Positions 16,897-24,892 of a stretch of 47,603 nucleotides of DNA are shown in pieces. Position 1 is the first letter of the stretch. Each line of letters begins with the position of its first letter. Origin of the DNA: Mesoaciditoga sp. GTDB taxonomy: Bacteria > Thermotogota > Thermotogae > Mesoaciditogales > Mesoaciditogaceae. The translations under genes and the position numbers were made by a program. The notes beneath the pieces are model-generated. The model searched no databases. It was not told where the DNA came from and saw only the letters and a program-made list of their open reading frames with translations. Where the stretch lies: positions 1-47,603 of the forward strand of contig PNIW01000008.1 of assembly GCA_002878315.1 (NCBI GenBank). The letters are read 5' to 3'.

Positions 16897-17139
16897 TTAT
16901 CTCAAAGTTAGAACGTAAGCGGTTACTATGCTCATTACCATGAATGCCACGGCAAGCGCTATCGTTACCTTTGCAAGCGTATCTAAGCCCTTTTCACGAC
17001 CAAAAACCGTGTACAAAGAACCAGATCCGAACGCTCCTCCAAGGCCTCCGTGTTTTGACATCTTCATCATGACAGCCCATATCAGCGCCACAGATATCAC
17101 AACATCGATTATCATAACAAATAGCACGAGAAAACTCAA
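16897..17139 (-). CDS. secG: Preprotein translocase subunit SecG
   Basis: SecG is the small non-essential subunit of the SecYEG channel. This 80-residue protein has two membrane helices (about 3-24 and 56-77). The Gly-rich cytosolic loop between them (KHGGLGGAFGSGSLYTVFG) is diagnostic of SecG. It starts at TTG 17139 with AAGGGAT upstream and is the first gene after a strong promoter, with tyrS following 13 bases later. Confidence 0.92.
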   Translation of the reverse strand: MSFLVLFVMIIDVVISVALIWAVMMKMSKHGGLGGAFGSGSLYTVFGREKGLDTLAKVTIALAVAFMVMSIVTAYVLTLR

Positions 17140-17171
17140 TTCTATCCCTTCCTTTCGATCACGTCTTCATT

Positions 17172-17200
17172 ATTATACTAACAAATCTACAAAAATACAA
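17172..17200 (-). promoter_or_regulatory. Sigma-70-type promoter for secG-tyrS
   Basis: Minus strand TTGTAT (17200-17195), 17-base spacer, TATAAT (17177-17172). The expected start site is about 17165, roughly 25 bases before the secG start codon. It lies between the MFS exporter and secG. Confidence 0.75.
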
Positions 17201-17205
17201 TATCT

Positions 17206-18657
17206 TCAGGAAAGTTTTTTCGCTGGTTCTTTATCTTCCTTCCATTCTGGCTTTTTTCCGCGCATGTACGAAAGAATCGCGGCTGCAATGCTTATAAATA
17301 AAGATATGTAAAAGGCAACGCTTAAGTCGTGAATGAATTTGTCAACGAATATGCCCCTGGAACCAACCTGAATTCCCGCAAATAGAGCCTGCATTGCCTG
17401 CGGAGTCATTCCGGAAGATGTTACGGCAAAGGCTATGGCTATGCTGACAACGGACCCGGCGTTATTCATCATGACACGAGTGCCCGAGGCTGTTCCCCTT
17501 TTATTGGAAGGGACAGAACTCATTATGGCGTTGTTGTTGGGAGAGTTGAACATTCCAGATCCGAATCCCATTATCATCTGCCAGAATATTATCTCAAATA
17601 AAGACGTGTTTGCATTTATAAATGTAAAACCAAAAAGTCCGGCTGCCATGACAAGCAGGCCAATCGAACTCAATTCACGCGATCCGTATTTATCAGAAAG
17701 AGCTCCGCTTATCGGCGCCGCTACCATCATCGCGATGGCAAACGGAGTTAGCATCAACCCTGCCTCAAACGGGCTCATTGACTTTATACCCTGAAGGTAG
17801 AATATGAGAAGAAATGTAAGAGATCCATTCGCTATGCCATTGAAAAGCGTTGATGTGTAGGCAAAGCCCATAAGTCTGTTTTTGAAAAAGGTCAGATCCA
17901 AAAGCGGATCCCTTGTCCTCGATTCGAGATAGACAAAGACCAACATTAAAATCGCGCCGACCACAAATCCAATGACAGTTGTAAGAGATCCCCAGCCGTA
18001 AAGGCCTCCCAAACTCATGGCCATGAGTATTCCGAAGAGTCCTCCCGTCAGAGTGATCGCTCCAAACCAGTCGAATTTTTGATCTGAAGGCATTTTTTCA
18101 ACTTCTTTTATTTGAAGCCACGCCCATATCGTTCCTATTATTCCGAGAGGCACGTTGAAGAAGAAGACCCATCTCCATCCGAGCGCGACAGTCAAAAGGC
18201 CGCCTATAATAGGCCCGAGAGTGAATCCAACGGCAACAACCATAGCATTTATCCCGAGAGCCCTTCCGAGTTCTTTCCTCGGGAAAGCGTCTGTAACTAT
18301 AGCCGCGCTATTTGCGATCATGAGGGCTCCTCCTACGGACTGAACTATCCTTAATATGAGAAGTTCCGGCCCGTTTTGTGAAAGGCCTGCAAAAAAGGAT
18401 GTTACCGTAAAAAGCGCGAAACCGTCGACGTAAAGATTTTTTCTTCCAAAGATATCTGCCACCCTTCCTATCGCGGGCACGAGAATTGTCACTGACAGCA
18501 TGTAACTCATTATTACCCATATAACGAGTATCATGGAGGTGTTCAATTCTTTCGCTATATCGGGAAGCGCTATAAGCAAAGCGCTGCTATTCATGACCGA
18601 AACAAATGCTCCAAGACTTGTCGCTGACAAAGCCTTCCATTTATATTGAACTGCCAT
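17206..18657 (-). CDS. MFS exporter, DHA2 (14-helix) drug:proton antiporter family
   Basis: The 483-residue protein has about fourteen hydrophobic segments. It carries the major facilitator motif A (GRVADIFGRKN, about residues 64-74) and the antiporter motif C (GFTLGPIIGG, about 145-154), which together indicate proton-driven export of the DHA2/EmrB type. The N-terminus has the typical D/N-x-x-x-x-x-ALP segment (NSSALLIALPDI). The substrate cannot be predicted. It is transcribed toward secG but appears to be its own unit: 73 bases separate it from the purH-like gene, and secG has its own promoter. AAGGAA precedes the ATG. Confidence 0.88.
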   Translation of the reverse strand: MAVQYKWKALSATSLGAFVSVMNSSALLIALPDIAKELNTSMILVIWVIMSYMLSVTILVPAIGRVADIFGRKNLYVDGFALFTVTSFFAGLSQNGPELLILRIVQSVGGALMIANSAAIVTDAFPRKELGRALGINAMVVAVGFTLGPIIGGLLTVALGWRWVFFFNVPLGIIGTIWAWLQIKEVEKMPSDQKFDWFGAITLTGGLFGILMAMSLGGLYGWGSLTTVIGFVVGAILMLVFVYLESRTRDPLLDLTFFKNRLMGFAYTSTLFNGIANGSLTFLLIFYLQGIKSMSPFEAGLMLTPFAIAMMVAAPISGALSDKYGSRELSSIGLLVMAAGLFGFTFINANTSLFEIIFWQMIMGFGSGMFNSPNNNAIMSSVPSNKRGTASGTRVMMNNAGSVVSIAIAFAVTSSGMTPQAMQALFAGIQVGSRGIFVDKFIHDLSVAFYISLFISIAAAILSYMRGKKPEWKEDKEPAKKLS

Positions 18658-18730
18658 ATTCCTTCCCTTCTTATGTTATGTCGTAGACAATTTTAGAATT
18701 TTATTGCTACATACAAATTTCTATTCTTTT

Positions 18731-20053
18731 TCAAATTTTGTATCTTCTTCTGCCAGAAAAGACGAGTTCTATTCCGTTTTCTTCGAGTTTTTTCCTTATG
18801 TTTTTGTCCTCTTTGACTCCGCCGGGCTCTATGACGGTCTTTATTCCGCTTCCTATTATAAGATCTGGAATTTTTAAATCTCTTATCGGGCCGTCAAAGG
18901 CACAGATCGCGCCATCTAAACTTGAAGGATATTTTTTGGCCTTCATCAGTGCAACTTCTAAAGCCTCTATCTGTTCGGCCTGGCCGGATCCTAAAGAGAT
19001 CATTTCGTAATCCTTGAATATGCAGCATGCCATGCTTTTGGAAAGGGCAACTATGAGGTTGACGAATTTGTACTGTACGTCAAATTCATCAGATAAAAAT
19101 CTCATATTCAAAAGATCATCTGGCGTCTGAACGAGAAAATTTCCTTCGAGAAACCTGTATTCTTTTTCTATTTCTAAATTCGGTATCTCTTTTATCTTTA
19201 TGAATTTCTTTATTTTAAGGTCAGGGTAATCGGGAAAATCGGGCAGGATGACTATATCAAGATCATTTCCATCAAGCCCTTTTAAGAGTTCCTTGCTTAA
19301 GAAATTGGCGGCAAGGACTCCTCTTGAATCTTTGAAATTGAAATTGCTTCTTTTTACCTCAGCGATCACGCCGTGATGAACCCTTACGGCGAATCTGTAA
19401 TCTAAGTATCTCAGAAGCGAAAGGGCCGTGTAGATGTCTATTATGTTGTTGTAACTGAGAGTAAAGAGAGTATCCTCATCGAGAATGTCAAAAAAAGCCT
19501 TTGTTTTTGCTATTTTTGAAAGGTAGGCGAGTTGCTGCGGATTTTCTCCGTATCTTAAGGGTGTCTTTTCTTCCAAAATAAGGGTTTCAAATTTTTCGGA
19601 GGCAAAGAGTTCGCTCATTTCTTTGTGGATCAAAGACGTGTATCTTAAGACCCTGTAGAGCGCTTTGAGAGAAAGCATCCTTCTGTCCTGAAGTGTTATG
19701 TCTCCGCATTCTTCGAGTGATTCTATTATTTTATCGAAATCATCGGGATCGAGCACTATCACTGAATTTCTGTAATTTTTTACGCATGAATAGATCGCGG
19801 AAATCTTCCACTCCTCTATCGAATTGAGAATGTAATTCTCTTCCAGTCTTTGATTTGCAGTGTTAAGTTCAAGCACAACGAGATCTATACCCTGAAAATC
19901 CGAACCCCCGGATTTTTTGATCTCGATGTTAAGATCGAATATGTTTTTGAAATCGTCGATTGTATAGATCTTTACTCCAAACTGAATCAGTTTGTCCTTA
20001 AAAGCGCTGTAGGGGCCGTCGATCCTTTCGAAAAAAGCGTAATTTACGTTCAA
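18731..20053 (-). CDS. Divergent PurH-like protein, probably not an active AICAR transformylase
   Basis: The 440-residue length matches the short Thermotoga-type PurH. Family landmarks in order are LRYGENPQQ (166-174), LSYNNI (199-204), a GSGQ segment and IEPGG near the C-terminus, so the AICAR formyltransferase fold is present. Catalytic motifs are degraded: KHxNPCG reads HHGVIAE (about 226-232), SNA after the conserved Lys reads SMA, GQMSRVDS reads GQAEQIEA, FFPF reads DGPI, and the terminal RHFRH reads RRRYKI. The N-terminal half shows neither the IMP cyclohydrolase SSGT nor the KTLHP motif. It starts at TTG 20053, four bases after the cheW stop, inside a signalling operon rather than a purine operon. 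I infer a repurposed ligand-binding paralogue. Confidence 0.72.
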   Translation of the reverse strand: MNVNYAFFERIDGPYSAFKDKLIQFGVKIYTIDDFKNIFDLNIEIKKSGGSDFQGIDLVVLELNTANQRLEENYILNSIEEWKISAIYSCVKNYRNSVIVLDPDDFDKIIESLEECGDITLQDRRMLSLKALYRVLRYTSLIHKEMSELFASEKFETLILEEKTPLRYGENPQQLAYLSKIAKTKAFFDILDEDTLFTLSYNNIIDIYTALSLLRYLDYRFAVRVHHGVIAEVKRSNFNFKDSRGVLAANFLSKELLKGLDGNDLDIVILPDFPDYPDLKIKKFIKIKEIPNLEIEKEYRFLEGNFLVQTPDDLLNMRFLSDEFDVQYKFVNLIVALSKSMACCIFKDYEMISLGSGQAEQIEALEVALMKAKKYPSSLDGAICAFDGPIRDLKIPDLIIGSGIKTVIEPGGVKEDKNIRKKLEENGIELVFSGRRRYKI

Positions 20054-20057
20054 TCCA

Positions 20058-20513
20058 TCACCTCATTGCATTTGCAAGTTGAACTGACTCTTTGTCCGTT
20101 AAAATTTTGTCTATATCTAATATGATTATCATTCTACCATTCATATTCGAGATGGCGCCTATGTATTTGTTAGAATTATTCGATATCTCCTCTGGAGGTT
20201 CTTCGAGTTGATTTTGGGAGAGAGTTATGACCTCTTTGACCTCGTCTACTATTATCGCGACTTTTTTGTTTCCGACGTTGACAACAATCGCCTTTTGGTT
20301 CTCCTTTTTTGATTCATCGCTGACTAAAAATTTCTTCCTTCCATTTATTACCGGAATCGCTAATCCCCTGAAATCCATAAGTCCTTCTACAAAATTGGGA
20401 GCATTCGGGATCCTGACGATCTTCCCGACGGGCACTATGCTGTCTATCTTCATAATGTCTATCGCGTATTCTTCTTCTCCTATCATGAAATTAACTACCT
20501 TCATCTCGCTCAT
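20058..20513 (-). CDS. cheW: CheW-like scaffold protein
   Basis: The 151-residue single-domain protein has the two-lobed beta-barrel CheW pattern: VVNFMIGEEEYAIDIMKIDSIV, then IVRIPNAPNFVEGLMDFRGLAIPVINGRK, and a C-terminal strand IIILDIDKIL. CheW couples chemoreceptors to the kinase CheA. No CheA or receptor gene is present here, so it may serve chemotaxis genes elsewhere or a different complex. Its ATG lies 23 bases inside the lexA-like gene, preceded by AGGAGGG, and its TGA is followed almost at once by the purH-like gene, so all three are translationally coupled. Confidence 0.9.
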   Translation of the reverse strand: MSEMKVVNFMIGEEEYAIDIMKIDSIVPVGKIVRIPNAPNFVEGLMDFRGLAIPVINGRKKFLVSDESKKENQKAIVVNVGNKKVAIIVDEVKEVITLSQNQLEEPPEEISNNSNKYIGAISNMNGRMIIILDIDKILTDKESVQLANAMR

Positions 20514-21069
20514 TGAAATCCCTCCTTTCCGGAATTCTTAATATACCGTAGAAACTTCCCTTTATTTCTCCATCGATTTTGTTCCCATTCAGATCTTTTA
20601 ACTCACCGGAATTGTAAATGCCAATGAAGTAATCATCGCCTTTTTTTAAAAGCACAAGTCCATCCTGAATTTCGTCGTTAAAAATTATGTAATCGCCACT
20701 TATAACTTTATATTGAACAATCTCTATCGCTGATTTAACCGCGATAAGAGATTTTTCATTTGACGGGATTGGCAGGTGAACTTTTTTGTTGCTTTTAATG
20801 ATTTTACCACTTTTTCCGGCCCATCCTATTAATTCGGCGAAGGTAATGTCAAAAGGGCTTTGAGAAAGTACCTTTATTCCGCGCGATGCTTTATCTCTTT
20901 TTATGTATCCCTTTTTTTCTATCGCTTCAACATGAGCGAGCGCCCCGCTCGGGGAAGAAAATCCAAAATGATCAGATATCTCCCTTATAGTTGGGGGATA
21001 ACCATTTCTGTTCAAAAATTCTTTTATAAAGTCGTAAATTTCGCGTTGCCGCTGTGTTAATTCTTTTAT
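20491..21069 (-). CDS. LexA-like repressor with degenerate peptidase domain and non-standard start
   Basis: The N-terminal winged helix-turn-helix is clearly LexA: KELTQRQREIYDFI, NGYPPTIREIS and GYIKRDKASRGI (residues 2-68). The C-terminal domain keeps the LexA layout, including a possible AG cleavage pair (84-85) and GDYIIF (125-130). However, the catalytic Ser of the GxSM motif reads as KSAI (112-115), and the Lys-containing TLKK strand reads YFIGIY, so self-cleavage should be impossible. The full domain is open only back to ATA at 21069, preceded by a stop and by AAGGGGTG at six bases. A GTG at 21073 is out of frame by one base in an A4 run. TTG at 21015 would delete the first helix. Confidence 0.75.
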   Translation of the reverse strand: MKELTQRQREIYDFIKEFLNRNGYPPTIREISDHFGFSSPSGALAHVEAIEKKGYIKRDKASRGIKVLSQSPFDITFAELIGWAGKSGKIIKSNKKVHLPIPSNEKSLIAVKSAIEIVQYKVISGDYIIFNDEIQDGLVLLKKGDDYFIGIYNSGELKDLNGNKIDGEIKGSFYGILRIPERRDFNERDEGS

Positions 21070-21075
21070 TCACAA

Positions 21076-21083
21076 CACCCCTT
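21076..21083 (-). promoter_or_regulatory. Ribosome binding site that points to the lexA-like ATA start
   Basis: AAGGGGTG overlaps the DUF1015 stop codon and lies six bases before ATA (21069-21067) and about four before the out-of-frame GTG (21073-21071). No comparable site precedes the in-frame TTG at 21015. It therefore supports initiation at the family-typical N-terminus. Confidence 0.6.
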
Positions 21084-22254
21084 AGAATGTGTGAACGACA
21101 AGGCCACTTCTTAATTTTGGCTCAAACCATGTCGATTTCGGAGGCATTATCATGCCGCTGTCCGCAACGTTAATGACGCTTTCAACGCTTGTCGGGTACA
21201 TGTAAAAGGCTATTTTACCCCTTTCATCGTCGACGATCTTTTGAAGTTCTTTCGGTCCCGCCATTCCTACGAACTCTATGTCAGGATCTGTTCTTGGGTC
21301 TTTTATCCCGAACAATGGATCGAGCACCCTTTCCTGAAGAATAGAAACATCAAGGGATCTGACTGGATCCTCATCAACCACTTTTGCTTTTAACTCGTAC
21401 CATTCTCCGTTGTACATGCCTATAACGTGCGGGGCGACAGACGGAATTGTGCTTCTTTTTGTTACTTCAAAATTTGCTTCCTTTAAGGACTTTATTAATT
21501 TTGAAGTGTCAATGCTTTTTTTTATTATTCTGTGGTATCCGAGTATTTCGAGTTCGTCGTGCGGAAAGATCGTAGCCATGAAATAATTCCATTCCCCAGA
21601 TCCGCCTATTTCAGATGCCGCTCTAACGGAGGCCGCGGCTCTGTGATGACCGTCCGCTATGTAAAAGGCCTCGACGGATTTGAACGCTTCGATTATGTCG
21701 TCGACAAGAACGCTATCCTCTATCCTGTAAAGATCGTGAATGGTTGCGGGATTTTCCGTCGTGAATTTGTAAAGATGGGTGGCGAGATCTGATCTCATCA
21801 ATTTTTTTATCTCTTTTTTCGATCTGTACATCAAAAAGACCTGTTCTGTGTGCGCACGGGTTGTGAGGATGTGTTTCATTCTCTCCTCTTCTTTTTCTTT
21901 TCTCGTAAGTTCATGCCTTTTTATCTTTTCGGGATAGTCAGATGCTTGAACGCACGCCATAACGCCAGTCTGGGTATGCGAGGCCGTTTTTTGAACGTAA
22001 ATGTAGAGTGAAGGCCTTTCATTTCTTATAAGAAGCCCTTCATCTACGAATCTTTTCAATTCTTTTGCGGCGAGATCGTAGATATTCTCTCCCTCTTTGG
22101 CGATCGCGTCAGGTCTTACGATGCGCATGAAGGAGTGCGGATCCTTTGCGAAATCTTTTGCCTCTTTAAAATCCACAACATCGTACGGAGGACAGTTTAT
22201 TCTATTTATCTCGGTACTTTTTGCTTCCAGCCCACCAAAAGGTCTTACGATCAT
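21082..22254 (-). CDS. DUF1015 family protein
   Basis: This 390-residue protein matches DUF1015. It begins IVRPFGGLEA, contains the early NCPPYDVV segment, a long middle with EQVFLMY, and the family hallmark ADGHHRAAAS (about 201-210), then a C-terminal part with VGMAGP. The family's biochemical role is not settled to my knowledge; members in Thermotoga lie near serine biosynthesis genes, but no such genes occur here. The ADGHHR box resembles a nucleotide- or phosphate-handling site. It lies between mrp (15-base gap) and the lexA-like gene (12 bases to its ATA). Confidence 0.85.
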   Translation of the reverse strand: MIVRPFGGLEAKSTEINRINCPPYDVVDFKEAKDFAKDPHSFMRIVRPDAIAKEGENIYDLAAKELKRFVDEGLLIRNERPSLYIYVQKTASHTQTGVMACVQASDYPEKIKRHELTRKEKEEERMKHILTTRAHTEQVFLMYRSKKEIKKLMRSDLATHLYKFTTENPATIHDLYRIEDSVLVDDIIEAFKSVEAFYIADGHHRAAASVRAASEIGGSGEWNYFMATIFPHDELEILGYHRIIKKSIDTSKLIKSLKEANFEVTKRSTIPSVAPHVIGMYNGEWYELKAKVVDEDPVRSLDVSILQERVLDPLFGIKDPRTDPDIEFVGMAGPKELQKIVDDERGKIAFYMYPTSVESVINVADSGMIMPPKSTWFEPKLRSGLVVHTF

Positions 22255-22269
22255 CTAATCTCTTCCTTT

Positions 22270-23007
22270 CTATCCCAATTTTTTCATGATGATCTCAACG
22301 GATTTATCGAAATCTAATCTTGTTTCTCCTTCGCTTCTTGTTAGAAACAATTTTGCCATCCCATTTTGCGATATCTCTTCCAAAAGCGGGGTGCGGGCTA
22401 TTATCTCAACACCTGTCCTTTTTGAAAGTTCGTCTGTGCCCTGCCCGAAGAGATAATGCTTTTTCCCGCAATACTTGCAGGTGTAGTAGGACATATTCTC
22501 CCATATGCCTATTATCGGCACATTCATCTTTTTGAGGAAATTTATAACCTTTTCGACATCCCCAAGCGCTACCTTCTGCGGAGTTGTTACAACCACGGCA
22601 CCGTCTATTTTGTTGTTGTAAACTTTTAGTATTTCAAGAGGCTCATCCCCGCTGCCGGGAGGAAAATCCATTATCATGTAATCGAGATCTCCCCATTCGG
22701 TATCCTGAACAAACTGATCTATCAGTTTTGCTTTCAGGGGTCCCCTCCATATTATAGCCTTGTCCTCGCCGACGCCGGCCGCCACCGTCATGAATTTCAA
22801 ATTTCCAATTTCCATGGGTATAAAGCGTTTCCCGTCGGTCAGGATCTCCGGTTCAACGTCTAAAATTATGTGGTCTGTCGGACCGTGAATGTCAACATCT
22901 ATCAATCCAACCTTGTACCCGCTTAAGGATATACCGACCGCTAAATTGACGGCAACCGTCGATTTCCCAACCCCTCCCTTTCCGCTCGTCACCATTAAAG
23001 TTTTCAC
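22270..23007 (-). CDS. mrp: Mrp/NBP35-type P-loop ATPase, Fe-S cluster carrier
   Basis: The 245-residue protein has the deviant Walker A GKGGVGKST (residues 9-17), DVDIHGP (37-43), DFPPGSGDEP (about 114-123) and a C-terminal CxxC (TCKYCGKK, about 177-184) that in this family bridges a [4Fe-4S] cluster between two subunits. It delivers clusters to apo-enzymes. There is no N-terminal DUF59 domain, so it is the short archaeal/Thermotoga form. GTG 23007 has GGAGG upstream and overlaps the HEAT-repeat stop by four bases. Confidence 0.92.
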   Translation of the reverse strand: MKTLMVTSGKGGVGKSTVAVNLAVGISLSGYKVGLIDVDIHGPTDHIILDVEPEILTDGKRFIPMEIGNLKFMTVAAGVGEDKAIIWRGPLKAKLIDQFVQDTEWGDLDYMIMDFPPGSGDEPLEILKVYNNKIDGAVVVTTPQKVALGDVEKVINFLKKMNVPIIGIWENMSYYTCKYCGKKHYLFGQGTDELSKRTGVEIIARTPLLEEISQNGMAKLFLTRSEGETRLDFDKSVEIIMKKLG

Positions 23008-24281
23008 GATAATTCCTCCAATCTTTGAGGGAACAATTTCGCAATTCCATTCAATGCTTCCATCTTTACTTCTATCGAATCTGAATTTCTGAATATATCG
23101 ATAAGTTCGTCCGAATCAATGTCTTTTGACGCTATAAGAGATTTAAGAGCCTGAATCTTTATTCTCTTTGACCCATCGAGAAGTTGCTTTATTCTTTCGT
23201 CCTTTATCTTCAATTTTGAAAGCACTCTGAGGGATTTTTCCGTTAATTCTTCATCTTCGCCTTCTATGATTTTTAAAAGAGATTCCACATTCGCTTTTGA
23301 TGGAAATCTTTCCACAAAAGGTATGACTGAGATCTTCAAGTTTCTGTCATTTCCATCCAATATTTCTTCTATAATTCCTTCAACATGCTGGCTTTCAAGG
23401 CTTATTAACGCTTTCAACGTTGTGATTTTTAAAGATTTTGAAGGATAATTGACGTATTTAAGTATCATCCCTTCGAGTTCCTTTTTGTCCTTGCAAGTTG
23501 ATGCGTTCTTTATCGCCGCCTCGACATTTTCAACGGGAGCGCTGTCATTTATTATTTCCTTGAGGCTTTCCCATATCTCGTTGCAGGGAAATTTACCCAT
23601 AAGCGTTATAGCCGTAGAACTTATCTTTGAATAGGTGGATTTCGAAAGTTTTTTGATAAGCGGTAAAGACCCGCTAAAATAACCCGCAAAAACCTTCATC
23701 GCAGACGATCTCACATTGAATGGCAATTTCGGATCCTCTATCACATCAATTATGATCTTCGGATCAACTTCTTCGCCCGCTGCCGCAAGCGATCTTACAG
23801 CCTCTATTCTGACCTGCACATCTGGATCTTCTGTTAATTTTTTAGCCTTTTTTATCGCCTCTTCGCACCCTATCTTATCAAGGATTTTCAGAGACTTTAT
23901 TCTCACAGCCGGAGAACTGTCCTCAAGCGTCAAAGACAACATCCCGCAACCGTCCATCATTGACATGTGCGGAAAAAGGCTTACTGACTCTTTTTTTATT
24001 CTTTCTCCCCTTTTTAAAAGAGGTTCCACATCTTTTGACTCGAGAGGATATGAAATTGCCGCTAAGTATTTTATCGCCGATATAACAAGAAACTCTTCCG
24101 GATGGGAAAGGGCCTTTATTGCCTCCTGGGTATGCCATCTGTCTCTTAACCTTCTTAACTCGTTGAAGGCGACAGCCACTGTGATGGCATTTGTCGAATT
24201 GAGATCTGTTGATATTCGCTTTATTCTTTCCTGAATGAGCCTTTCTTTTATGTTAAGAAAGATCTGTTTTGTGCTTTTCAT
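23004..24281 (-). CDS. HEAT-repeat protein
   Basis: The 425-residue protein is almost wholly alpha-helical, with about ten repeats of 30-37 residues. Several have the HEAT pattern of the form AVRIKSLKILDKIG, VRIEAVRSLAAAG or VEMKMEALNGIAK. HEAT arrays are binding scaffolds, and no enzymatic motif is present. It overlaps tsaB upstream and mrp downstream by four bases each, so its amount is tied to theirs. A role as adaptor for the adjacent Fe-S carrier or for tRNA modification is possible but unsupported beyond proximity. Confidence 0.82.
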   Translation of the reverse strand: MKSTKQIFLNIKERLIQERIKRISTDLNSTNAITVAVAFNELRRLRDRWHTQEAIKALSHPEEFLVISAIKYLAAISYPLESKDVEPLLKRGERIKKESVSLFPHMSMMDGCGMLSLTLEDSSPAVRIKSLKILDKIGCEEAIKKAKKLTEDPDVQVRIEAVRSLAAAGEEVDPKIIIDVIEDPKLPFNVRSSAMKVFAGYFSGSLPLIKKLSKSTYSKISSTAITLMGKFPCNEIWESLKEIINDSAPVENVEAAIKNASTCKDKKELEGMILKYVNYPSKSLKITTLKALISLESQHVEGIIEEILDGNDRNLKISVIPFVERFPSKANVESLLKIIEGEDEELTEKSLRVLSKLKIKDERIKQLLDGSKRIKIQALKSLIASKDIDSDELIDIFRNSDSIEVKMEALNGIAKLFPQRLEELS

Positions 24282-24892
24282 AAATTCTCCTCTACAGTCT
24301 TTTGGGCAACAGGCTTTTGAAGGTAGTACGGCTTTACGCTTATGTGATCGTATATATTTAGGTTGTTTTGAAATGATCTTACAACACTTTCAAGTAAATC
24401 CTGCCCCGAAAAGATTGGCCCTTTTACAACAGGAACATTTACGCCTGGTATCTCTTCTTCGGAAATAACCTCTCCTTTCAGATTGAGCGAGTCAGAAGAT
24501 TGCATATAGCAGGACCATGCTTTTCCGTCAAATGAAGATACGTACCACCATCCCTTTCGCGCGTTCCTAAGAAGCGTTACGGGCCGTTCGGCGTTGAAAA
24601 CTTCGAAGTATTTCAATCCCACGATGGGAATAGAAAGAGAAAAGGCGAGAGACTTTGCCACCGCTATTCCGCTTCTGAGGCCTGTGAAATTGCCGGGCCC
24701 CGTTACACAGCCTATTAAGTTTATTTCAGATATATCGATATTCTTGAATCTTAAAATCATATCGATTTTTTTGACTAAAAGATCGGAGCCTCTCTTGTTC
24801 GACGAAAACGACTGAACTGATTCAACATCATTTTCGATCATTATCGCGACCGTCATCCACCGACCCGATGTGTCAAATGCTATAATGTTCAA
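24278..24892 (-). CDS. tsaB: tRNA threonylcarbamoyladenosine protein TsaB
   Basis: TsaB is the non-catalytic ASKHA-fold partner of TsaD in t6A synthesis on tRNAs that read ANN codons. Landmarks are NIIAFDTSG at the N-terminus, GPGNFTGLRSGIAVAKSLAFSL (about 65-86) and VGLKYFEVF. GTG at 24901 is open, but GAGGTG covers that codon itself. TTG 24892 has GAGGTG at a six-base spacer and yields the family-typical MNIIAFDTS, so I start there (204 residues). It is the first gene of the minus-strand operon. Confidence 0.88.
   Translation of the reverse strand: MNIIAFDTSGRWMTVAIMIENDVESVQSFSSNKRGSDLLVKKIDMILRFKNIDISEINLIGCVTGPGNFTGLRSGIAVAKSLAFSLSIPIVGLKYFEVFNAERPVTLLRNARKGWWYVSSFDGKAWSCYMQSSDSLNLKGEVISEEEIPGVNVPVVKGPIFSGQDLLESVVRSFQNNLNIYDHISVKPYYLQKPVAQKTVEENL

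Noticed and set aside
18731-20053. Annotation as functional purH
   Set aside because: The overall match is real, but key catalytic motifs of both PurH activities are replaced or missing and the gene is in a signalling context.
23716-24234. 172-codon plus-strand open frame inside the HEAT-repeat gene
   Set aside because: Opposite a well-supported repeat protein that overlaps both neighbours; the reverse frame only mirrors its Leu/Lys bias.
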